DNA of 64,000 nucleotides from Bradysia coprophila (taxonomy: Eukaryota > Arthropoda > Insecta > Diptera > Sciaridae). The stretch's first letter is position 1, and every line of letters begins with the position of its first letter. Under the pieces are notes generated by a model, which saw nothing but the letters and a program-made list of their open reading frames with translations, was not told where the DNA came from and made no database searches. The translations under genes and the position numbers were made by a program. Below, one piece after another: positions 48,191 to 60,100 of this stretch. The stretch covers positions 3,534,001 to 3,598,000 of the forward strand of contig NW_023503608.1 of assembly GCF_014529535.1 (NCBI RefSeq), read 5' to 3'.

Positions 48191-51100
48191 TTATAAATTT
48201 GCCGAGTTCTTCAAATTCAATTTCTCGGCCAATTTAGCACCGAATTCGGTGCTCACTTGCGCGAAATTTTTCACAGCACGTTCCTGGATAAATGGCGAAG
48301 CGTTCTTCATGTGCCCAGCAATGTTATCGATTAAGCGTTGTCGAGCGGCCGAGTCGAGTACTTTGTTGTAGAAAATAGCTGGCTGGGTGAAGTTGTCTTC
48401 GTTGGTCTGAAAAGAAATGGGATATGAACAGTTAGACAATTCATATTTCAGGAAACAGGCGAAAGAAGTTACAGAAAGTTAAGACGAAAAAGTTGTTTTA
48501 CCTGATAACGATGAACATCTCCGCTAACTTTGAATGGTGGCACCAATCTTCTAACTCGTTCATCTTCAGTTGGTCCACTGAATGAGTTGGGGAAGTAGTT
48601 GGGAGCTAAAATTTAACAGATTCAATGCCAGTTTCACAGGATCGTCACAATAAATCCTTACCTCCGCCTTGATTGTCAGTGAAATTCATTGGACCGTCAC
48701 GTTGATAGTTCTTTGCTTGTACACGGTAAGGACAATTGACCGGCAATTGAAGATGATTAGCGCCCAGACGATGACGGTGGGTATCAGCATAAGAAAACAA
48801 ACGTCCCTGCAACATCTTATCCGGTGATGGTTCAATGCCAGGCACAAGGTTCGATGGTGCAAATGCGATTTGTTCTACTTCGGCGAAATAATTGTTTGGA
48901 TTGCGGTCCAAAACAAGTTTGCCGTATTTAATCAAGGGGTACTGGGATTGTGGCCAGATTTTTGTCAAATCGAATGGATTGAATTCGAACTTCTCGGCTT
49001 GCTCGAAAGTCATAATTTGAACGTATGCCGTCCAGCTGGGGAAATTACCCTTGGCAATAGCGTTGTACAAGTCCCGGATGCTGTAATCTGGATCAGAACC
49101 AGCTAATTCGTCGGCTTTCGAAGCGTCCAAGTTCTTAATCTTTTGATCCGTTTTGAAATGGAATTTACAGTAGACCGGCTCGCCATTATCGTTGATCAAT
49201 TTAAAGGTATGAGAACCGTAACCGTTCATGAAACGATATCCGTCAGGAGTACCACGATCACCGAACAGGAACATAACCTGATGTGTTGTTTCCGGTCGCA
49301 ATGAAATGAAATCCCAGAACATATCGGCGTCTTTCAAGTGAGTTGCTGGATTACGTTTTTGGGTATGAATGAAACTTGGGAACAAAATTGGATCGCGAAT
49401 GAAGAAAATCGGCGTATTGTTGCCCACACAATCCCAGATACCATCGTCGGTGTAGAACTTGATGGCGAATCCACGAGGATCACGAGCGGTATCAGCTGAG
49501 CCACTTTCACCACCAACAGTCGAGAAACGAATTGCAATTGGGGTTTTCTGATCAACGTACAAAGAATCAGTGATTTTTAGTCAGACACAATGAATGCGTT
49601 ACAGCTTACCTTTCCGACTGATTCGAACACTTTCGCGGCGGAATATTTCTTAATTTCGGAGCTTGTCACTTCGAAATAGCCGAAAGCACCAGCACCTTTG
49701 GCATGGACAACACGTTCCGGTATGCGTTCACGATCGAAATGGGCTAATTCATCGATATAGTTGACATCTTGAAGTAGCATTGGTCCACGTTCACCAACAG
49801 TCAAAGATGTATCACGAATGCCGATTGGAGCACCAGTACCAGTCGTCACTGGGCCAGCCGGAGCCTAAGAAAAAAACAAAAAGTATTACGTTAGAAAGAG
49901 CTGAACATTTGTTATCGGTAACCATAATTATGACAAAAATAAGAGGTGAGAATGAGCTTAAGCCTGAAGTCTCTTAGAATGATATCAATTATCAATTTTG
50001 CTTGTTCTTGTTCTGTTATGAAGAAAAAGGACCTTCAAAGATGAGTCCATGATAAGTAGGGAATGCAATCCCGGTACCAATCCCGGTACCAGTACCGGAA
50101 AATCCCAGTCCCGAATCCCGGTATTGATTAAAAAATCCCGAGATTAGTACCGAAATTTAAAATCCAGTTTTCACTGACAAAAAAGTTTCGAAAAACTCAC
50201 CTGTTGGAGGTAACTTTGTCTACAGGTAATCTACATTATCTGCCGCAGCTGTATTTTTTGCATGGGGCGCTACAGTTGTGGCAGCTATTGTATATTACCT
50301 GGAGACAAAGTTACCTGCAACAGGTGAGTTCGAATCTTTTTTGTCAGTGTTTTTTTTATAAAATTTTGAAATCGATCAACTTGTATGATTCAAACTACTA
50401 TAATGGCAATATAAGATAAACATTGAAACATAGGATTAATTAACGTTTTTCTCTTATGTCGTATTATTTGCAAACACAGAAAAAGACGTTTTTAAAACTA
50501 CGATGGCTAGCAACGTATTTCAAGCATGCATGATCATAGTGGTCGGCTGCAGAAAGTACTCTATTTTACATGGAAATATTTTTATAGTGTTCTACGTTTG
50601 AATAATACACTGTCCAGTTTCAGTACTCTATTTAGAGTATCATCCATGCTTGAAGTGTTTAAAATCTTTCTGGTGAGTGTCTGCTGCTCATCAAACCAAC
50701 AAGCGTTGAATCTGAACGTGCATTTCCGGCTTGCCGTTACTTGCGTAGTAAAATATATTGTGGATTTAGGCGATATTTCACAAAACTGCCACTAATTGAC
50801 GCTGTCGGAAAGTCGGTCTTCTGTCACTTCACACGATTTATATTTTCAAAGGCAGCGTGCTTGAAAATTTACATTACCTAACAAATCAATTAATTTTTAA
50901 ATCACAAAGCACAAAAATTTGCGATTGTGACGACAACAAGTCCCACAACTTATACGTTCAAGATTGAACGATGATACGTTAAGTGCATTGTGAGCATTTT
51001 TCCAAAGAGAAAATTGAATTTACAATGTGACATCTACGCTGTTGCAAACATAAGTTAAAGTTACCCGGCCTTCACACAGCGACGTAAGTATCGAATTTCT

Positions 51101-54100
51101 TTTGTCGTAGTGTCAAATTTGATATTTAGAACAAAATAAATTCGATACATGTTTCACTGTGAGTAAGCACACTTAACTGTACCATTAAAAAACTTAAAAA
51201 AATGAGAATAAAATGAAAATAATTTCTTTTACTGATAATTAATCCATATCTTTTCAGTACCGGAAATCCCGGTACTGGTACCGGTACTGAGTTTCTCAAT
51301 CCCGAATCCCGGGATTCAAAAATCGGTACGGGATTGCATTCCCTAATGATAAGCCAGCATCACTATTTATTCATATTTATTAGCACATCGGAAAGTTTCG
51401 GTCCAAAACTTATTCAGTTTTCTACACAGTTTTCTAAAACACTTTGGGTAGCTTACTTGAAGAATTACAACATCTTGGTCAATATCGAACTCTAGGCGAT
51501 ACTGAAAACTAAATAAGGAACAGATGTAATCGATACGCTAATTGAATAACATTGTTAATTAGGATAGGACTAAACAGGACTAATTAACAAATTTATCAAG
51601 GATTTATGCGTATAATTTGCATAAGTTTATTCGACCTACTATCAACAATTCACATGCAGAAATGCAATAGTTTGCCCATAACGTAACATACTTTTGTTTT
51701 CACACAGAGAAATATTAAAATAGAAATCAATAAAATAGCGTGGCAGTCAATGGTTGGGGTTTCCATTAAAAACATTTTTTGTTGCCAAGGTCATTATACC
51801 AACAACACTGAGGATAAATGATTAATGACTGTGAAAAAAAAAACACATAAAAAAAACTTATTTAATAAGCAATGGCATAACTAATTGGCAAATGAATAAG
51901 TTTTATTCACATTTTCGTCTCGTACAAAATATCGAAACTTGTGGATCTAACATAAATTCCGGAATATTTGAATTTGAGGGTTAACGATGGCATAAAAATG
52001 GAGCTGATAAAAATAATCGCATTCGTTTTGTGTGTTAATCGATACTTATAATATAGACCCTTCATATTATAAGTATCGATTAACAAACAATTACACCTTC
52101 GACTATCATACATTTTGTTCAGGATAACTACTAGAACTATGTCTAGACTGCAGAAAATAGCACGACACGACGCCAGTATAAACGATCGAAAAATGTATGT
52201 TAAAACGAATGAAGTACAAGATTTTGTAGAACAAACAGTTCAAGCAAAGGTTTGATGTTTATAATTGCAATACGCTAGCCGTTTGTAAAATAACGAAAAA
52301 TTGATCATGACTTTATCAGACACTGAAATCAATCAATAATCGCGTTCCAGTCGGATTAACCGAATAGATTAAACATCAATTCATCCATTACATTCGATAA
52401 ATTTTTTATAATTTCGATAACAATTCTGTGCCTCAGTGCATGTGAATTGTTTCACAATATCAGTAAAGGCTTATTTTCGTTGGCTTATACTTCCATATAG
52501 CTAAAAAGCTAAAGCTTACGTGACATATCGGCATATCAATCATTTCTGTGGCTAGCTAGTTTTTTTCTTCTAGTAATCCCTCTAATAAAACCCTAAAAAT
52601 AAATAGTTCTTAGACTTGACAAATCAATGACCATCATATCCATACGCTCTCATATATCATTCCACCGCGACCACACAACGATGGTGTTAGTATATCTTAC
52701 TTCTTTCATGAAGATAAGTAACTTTCTTATACAAACTCAACATCACCTTGCGTGACCTTAAAATTATTTTTGCCGGTTGAATTTTTTAACAACAAAACAA
52801 ACTTATGCAATCAAAATGACAACACAAAAATTGTGTGTGTATTTTGATACTCGCTCATGTCTACGAAGATTTTATTTGCGTGGAATAATTCCAAATTCAA
52901 TCGTGCAAAAAGAAGATAAATAAATTAAGGTATGATGCAAGAGAGAAAAAAAAATGTGGAGCCTAGGTAGATACTTCCATAATGGAAGCTTCTAGAGGAC
53001 GAGTCAATTTCATAATTTTACTTATCGTTTACTGATAACATTTATCAATGTATCTTTATGAACTGCTATTTATTTTAAAGGTGAAATGAACTTATCACAC
53101 GGCGATTAAAGTATTGCAATGTCTAGGTCTAAATGACTGGGAGTGTACTAGTATATTATCGCCCAGAAATGATCGAGTTTCAAATCACAAGAGAATGTCT
53201 AAAAAGGAATAACAACAATGTAATGATTGAGACACATTGTTCAAATCGTAGGCTAGGCAGATTATTGAATTATTGTTTTATTTATTAGAAATTTTATTTG
53301 TTAGTTTTCAAAGCAATGAGATCAGCCAAAAATTTATTCAGTGAATTTGCAACATAAATTGAACATCTGAATAGATGTCCACACCAGCAAAACCATAAAG
53401 TCTGTGTGAGGTCGGCGCAGAGATAAGCGATTGTTTATTTAGAGTCAGTACAACGTTTGTGCAAACTACTGGTTGGAATTGAATCTACATGAAGAGTAAC
53501 AAAATGCTGACTTCGTGTAAAGTCTTTTGAAAATAGCGGGTCGTTTGCCCAATCTTAATTTAACTAAGAAAAATAGGCAAAATAAACACGCATTCTATAT
53601 TAGCCGCACCATCGTCGGATTTTACTTCAGTTCGGTTTCACACCTTGTGCTCGAATTGTCAATTGTTCATACCGAGGAATAAAAGTCCAAAGTTTTGTGT
53701 GACAATGAGTAACTATCCCTACGGCAACATGCGCGATGAGAACAACAACATCGATAGCGATATTCAAAACGCTCGATTACTTGCAATTCAAGAAGAAGCG
53801 AGACGAAAAGTCAAAAAAATCAATGAAGACCGTAAAAATTTCAGGGAAACCATGGAATACATCAATAAACGCAGGGATCAAATAAGAGACACAATCAGCC
53901 ACAATAAGAAAAAGTGATGAAACTTGGTTACAGCTGGCAATGATTTCGATCCAATTGAAAGAGTATTAAAGTGAAGTGATGAGATAAACGTATTCATTAG
54001 TTGAGTTAAGCCAGCTGAATAAAGTTACTCGATCGAAAAGATACTTTCAGAGTTTTAAATGATAAATCAGACCCAAAAGTTACAAATATTCGTACAAAAA

Positions 54101-57100
54101 TTCGTCTGAATCACGTCTTCATTCATGTGTTTTCAACACATGTCGTTAAAGTATTATAATGCGAGCATCACATAGAAAATCAAAATCAATTTTCACTTAG
54201 TCCAATCGTTCGGCAAAGGTTTATAATTAGATTACTTTTATCGTTTTTAAACAATAGTTTATCGACAATAAAGTGCAATAAAGGTGAAATGAACTCATCA
54301 CACGGCGATTGAAGTATTGCAATGTCTAGGTCAATATGACTTCTGAAAATTAACAAACTTTGAACTGGCGAGAACAAGTGAGATTGGTGACATGCATACA
54401 CAAAGGACGTCCGCACTTCAGTGATGCAATACACGTTAAAATTGTTCATAACTTTATAAGTATGCATTTCTGAAGTGTGAAATGTGTGACCGACCCCTTC
54501 CCCAAATACATCCTCTAAATGGGCGGTAGAGAATAAACCAAACTTCCCAAAAGGCATATTTTTTGAGTTTTGAGCTCTTAGGGTTAGGGTCTAAACGAAG
54601 CCGGTGTAGATCATAAATGCGTAACGTTCTATCGTTTCATATTTAATGCACTTCTGACTCTTTAGCATTATTCTATTATTCAGCAGCAATTCCTAATATG
54701 ATCTGGCTGCTTTTTTGGGAAATTGAGGTTTTTTCATGAAATTGCTTGAAAAAGGAATTCGAAAAAAAATTGGAAATCAAATATATTTAAGATATTGCAA
54801 AACCTGTCAGCTTTACTCGCATATTTTATCGTTTCAGCCAATCATTAATCAAAGCAAGACCCACACAAATTAAGAAAAAGGTAAAAGTGTATCTCTACGT
54901 AAAACGACTTTACTCGAATCAATCATAATTTTCTTGCATAGCAATTAATTCTCTTCTTCGTTGAATAGCTGCAATCAAAAAGGTGTTAAGTGAAGTGAAA
55001 GCAACGAAGAGTGCAAAATGTAACACTTATAAAATTGTCATTACCAGCCATTGAACAGTATTCAATCGGTGTCTTATCTATGTTTCTTATCGCTTGCTTA
55101 TCGTATAGTCAGCACATTATCACAAAGTCTTTTATCATTCACAGTCGTCGGCTTAAAGACATTGCTAAGACCAAAAAAGGAGGAGTAATAAAATGATCGA
55201 AGCTCGGCATTTGTTATAGACAACGTTCAGATTAAGCCCCTATTATCGTATACACAGCAATAGTTGTTAGTTAACCAAGGGGAGAAATTAGGAAATTTCA
55301 CCAAGAGCGAAAGTTTGTGACCAAGGTGAAGCGAGGGCCGCAATTTGCGCAAGCCTATTTTCATGCTTGCGTTTTGCGAAAATCCGCATCTTTGTCCACT
55401 TTGAAAAAAATAAAATAAATAGCGTGTTTAGGTATTCAGCAGCTTTAGGTGAGAAAATGATCATTTTCTCACCCAATATGGCTGGACCCATCATTTTAGA
55501 GGAGAAAATGGTAATTTTCTCACTTACAAGGCGCAACAAACGACAACAAAACGCCATTTTCACAACTCTTCATAGTGGAAAAAATAAAGATTATCGCATC
55601 GCATCGCTAGCATGAAAAATGTATTGCTATTTTTTAAAGGAGAGGAACAGGCTTTCGAATAGACCTTGACTTAATTTGGTAACATTGATTCTAAAATTAA
55701 GTAGCGATGAATCTACAACTGCTATTTTGATGCGTGTGTGAAAAATCAAACAAATCCTTATTTATTGTATGGTAAAATTGAGTTTAAATCAATAAAATTT
55801 ATTGATAATATCACATTCACGATATGTTTCATTTTAAAACAGCTATAATTGCCTGCCCCTATTCCGATCTATGAATAAGTTATTGCGCAGGACTTGTGAA
55901 TGGTTCGCTTGTAGAAAGCTGATAACATTTTTAGTATTCATTATATGGATCACCTTTTTGCTCTTTTATACTGTACAAAATTTTGATTGTGTGAAAACGA
56001 ACAACAAAGTTGTGTATTCCATGCTTGCTTGGGCTATAATCATACAAAGTAAACAAAATTGTTGTTTTTTAGCAACCAATAAATAACGCAATTAAATTGT
56101 AATTGTTTAGGATGTGTAGTTGTGCTTGAATGGAACATTGCCGTTCGTTCCAACCAAGCAAATTATTTTTTTTCGCCTTTTTATGTCACACGTGAATCCG
56201 GATTATTTTTATACAGAATGCAATGATCCGTGAACGATCTGCATGCATTTCAATTGCATTAAAATACAAATCATATAGAAACAAAAACGTAGAAGCCACA
56301 ATAGCACGACTGTGTGCGGCTCGTTGTCGCAAAAAAGGAAAAATAAAACTTTCTCCTCGTCTCGCAAAACAAAACAATTCCCACTTGAAATTTTAACCTG
56401 TTACATACGGCAAGCATATGACCAGTATCATTATCGGGTTTATTACTTCCATCGATCAAAGTATTTTTAATCGGTTGATTTCAAATCTTGTACTTCAATT
56501 TTTTTAACATGCATTTTACTATAATAAAAGACTATATTACCCAGAGCTTGTCATTATTTTTGTCGTCGTTATCGATAACAGATGAATAGCCGTATGTGAC
56601 AGGCTAATGAATGAGTTTGGATTTAACTGCTCATAAAAACAATTTCATAAGAGAAAAACAGAGATGTCGAATCATGTGGTTATAGCTTTTACGTTTTCCT
56701 TCTTTGCTTTTTTACGGAGCTTTTTACGGATATTAAAACTAAAGATCGGAACAGATCACTTTTATCTGATCTGAATCTGAAAAAAGACAATCTGAAATTT
56801 TCAGATTCAGTTCAGATTGATTTCAATTTGATCTGATCTGATCTGAAAATTTCAGATTGTCTTTTTTCAGATTCAGATCAGATCAGATTTTTTTTCAGAT
56901 TGATTTCAGATTTGATCATTAAAACGTGTTCTGAGTTAATTTTACTGATTGAATATCACCGGATGCTGAGTTAAGAAATTCGAAGTAACTTTATTTCTTG
57001 ACTGTACACTTTATTTGTATTTCGCAATGTTTAGACAAAAAGTTATAAAATGTTCCTAGCTAAATAAAAGCGAATTCAGGAGTATGATTTTAAGGGAATT

Positions 57101-60100
57101 TCCTGAATTATTTTCGTCAATCTACATGGGCTCTCTCAGTTCTCACGAAATGTTTCGACTGATAATTGTTTGTGAGTTCATAAGAAAACTTTTTTGTTCT
57201 AGTACTTCATAATTTTAACGGTAAAATATTTCGCAAAAATAAGTTTTATCCATACATTTTCAAAGAGCGCTAGAAAATAAAAAAAAAATTGTTGCGCACC
57301 GTTTGGTTTTTATTTTTCATCGACGAGGAAACATTATTTTAAAAAATTGTTCCACGGTATGCCTCAAAACATTTTTTTTGGTCGTTAGTATCAAACACCA
57401 AATTGCTTAAAAAATGGTATCGGATAATCTGGCACACGAAGCAATCTCACAATCTCGCACACGCTAATTTAATGCTATAAATGTTTGTTAGCTCTGTCAT
57501 CAGTCATCAGTTAATTATCCCTTTTACGAAATTTAAGTGAATTAAAATTGTGTGCCAGTTCACCTTTTACGCAGTTGAAAATTGCGTTTTTTTTGCACCG
57601 TGTGCCAAATTACCCCACGCCTAAAAAATGTGCACTAAGTCAGGAATATAAAAAAAAACCAAAAAGTTTTAAGGCATACAGTGCAACAAGTTTTTGATTA
57701 GAACATTAGTTCCTCGTCATTTTCATTTTCTGACGCTCCTTGAAAATGTATGGAGGAAACTTATGTTTGTCCAGTATTTTAAAAATTTGCCGTTAAATTT
57801 ATGAAGTGAAAGAACAAAATCATTTTCTTATGAACTCACAAACAATATCCGTCGAAACATTTCGTGTGCATCAACTTTTTATTTAAATCTCATTCAAGCT
57901 CACCGTGTGAGCACACATGTCGTACGGACGAGAATCATCATATGAGTTAACTTTTTAAATAATAGTGATTTTAGAGGGATTTGGTTTGAAATAATTGTAA
58001 TACTCGTAGTTAGCGGAAGTGGGAAAATAAATATAATTCTTAATGCAAACCCGACTAGGAATTTCAATAATATTTTGTGATATTAGTGTCTTGTTTCGAT
58101 GAAGTTTTTGAGGATTTTTATTTGTAGAAAAAGTATCAACACAATTCAGATGGCTTTCAGTTATCTGAAAAAAAGTTTCAGATTTCAGATCACTCCGATT
58201 CAGATCGAACCTGATCTGAAATTTTCAGATTAGTGATTTTCAGATTCAGATCAGATTTGATCTGAAAATTTTCAGATCAATCTGAAAATAATTCAGATCA
58301 ATCTGATCTGTTCCGAGCTCTAATTAAAACATATCGACTGACTTCGAAGTCAGGTCAACAGTCTAATATTTTCATTTTTTTTTGGATATCGGTGAGATCA
58401 TATTAACAGGACGTCCACTTTGGACACTTCTGTTATATGTATGTGTTATATGTATTGGAAAAATGCGTATTTAAAAAATTTCCAATTTTTGTGTGGGTAC
58501 TTTGCACTTTTAGGACGCTCACATACTCATAGACCTATGTCGGTATCACTTCAAAATCTTAATACTTTCATACATAATAATTGGACCTAATTCACTGACA
58601 ATGTTTGAATCAATTCATTATAGAAGCAATAGACTGTTATCGTCACCACCGCAAAAATCAGCGATGACACTGCCTTCGAGAAGGTCTTTTGAGTTACGAA
58701 ATTTAAAAATCAAAATCATTTCTTAGGAAATTAAATTTTCTCGAAAGTTTATGTGGTGAAGGCACATTTCTGCCGTGTGTCAGCCTCTGGGCGTAATTAT
58801 TGCCCAGAAATGATCGAATCACCCTTTTCACTCCCTGTTTAAAAAAAGAAAATCACAAAAGAATGTCTAAAAGTAGAAGAAATGACGCAGGTACACGTTA
58901 GAAACATCTGATATAGCTAGAGGTGATACCTTTACCTTTGGCTCTAAATACAGGGTGATCGTTTCGTAATAAACAGTTACGTAATAAACTATGTGGTCAT
59001 CAAATCGTAAGCTAGGCAGCTGGTCGAATTATCGTTTTATTTATTGGAAATTTTATTTGTTAGTTTTCAAAATAATGAGATCAGCCAAAATTTGCAACAT
59101 AAATTGAACGATACCTACATCAGCAAAACCATGAAGTCTGTGTGAGGTCGACGCAGAGATAAGCGGTTGTTTTTACTGGTTGGGATTGAATCTACATGAA
59201 GAGTAACAAAACGCTGACTTGGTGTTAAGTCTTTTGTAAATAGCGGGTCGTTTACCCAATCTCCATTTAGCTAAGAAAAATAAACACGCGCTCTATATTA
59301 GCCACACCATCATCGGATTTTACTTCAGTTTAGTTTCACATCTTGTGTTCGAATTGTCAATTGTTCATACCGAGGAATAAAAGTCCAAAGTTTTGTGTGA
59401 AAATGAATAATAATAATAATAATAATCATCACAACAACCCGCCCAAAGATTCCAATCTCGAGAAGCTTAAGTATCTCATGGAGGAGCAAAAAAAATTAAC
59501 TGAACAGTCCAGAAATCTAGGGGCTCGATTAAAAGACCAATCTGAACAAGTGATGAAACTTCGTGACAGCTGGCAGCGATTTCGAACCAATTAATAAAGT
59601 TACTCGATCGAAAAGATATTTTAAGAGTTTTAAAGCAAACCCAAAAGCTACAAATATTCGCACAAAAATTCAACCGAATTACGGCTTCATTCATGTGTTT
59701 TCAACGCATGTCGTTAAAGTAATAAAATACGAGTCTCATAACTATAGAAAATCAAAATCTATTTTCACTCAGTCCAATCGTTCGGCAAAGGTTTATAATT
59801 AAATTACTTTTATCATTTTAAACAATAATTTATCGACAATAAAGTGCAGATTCATTTACATTGTTATCATGTTTTCAACACAACATTGATGTTCGTTCGA
59901 TTTTCTTCGTCGGCATTGTACGTGACTGATAAAAACAACAGCATAGTAAACTAATTCCTCCCTACTTAACTCACAGATAACAAGCAGAATGTGTTTTTTT
60001 TTAGATAAGTAGACCTAGAGTACATTCGATTCGTTTTATTTTGAGGTTTTTCTTATATGTAGAGATTACGCAGTACGAGCTCATTTTTCTAAAAAAAACT

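Larger units (their letters stand above)
53157..54273 (+). repeat. Duplicated gene unit, copy 1 (about 1.1 kb)
   Basis: Direct repeat of 58796-59846. Shared sequence starts at GCCCAGAAATGATCGA and ends at ATCGACAATAAAGTGCA. It includes the upstream region, promoter, 5' UTR, small gene and 3' UTR. It is flanked by a 62-bp direct repeat (53077-53138 and 54280-54341, core GGTGAAATGAACT and CACACGGCGATT) that copy 2 lacks. Confidence 0.85.
58796..59846 (+). repeat. Duplicated gene unit, copy 2 (about 1.05 kb)
   Basis: Direct repeat of 53157-54273, placed about 5.6 kb further along in catalase intron 1. The 5' flank (AATTTTATTTGTTAGTTTTC, GTCTGTGTGAGGTCG), promoter, 5' UTR and 3' end are strongly conserved; the middle coding part is not. 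Confidence 0.85.

Noticed and set aside
55011-55196. 61-aa frame with a hydrophobic middle in catalase intron 1
   Set aside because: No ATG at its start, no promoter or paralogue, and composition like the surrounding intron.
55440-55530. Repeated GAGAAAATGATCATTTTCTC palindromes in catalase intron 1
   Set aside because: Short and partly low-complexity; I could not define element ends or a second genomic copy in the window.
47779-56608. Whether the two CCTGTCAC-ended MITEs mark the ends of one large element
   Set aside because: Each has its own pair of inverted ends and shared interior, so they are two separate copies of a small family.
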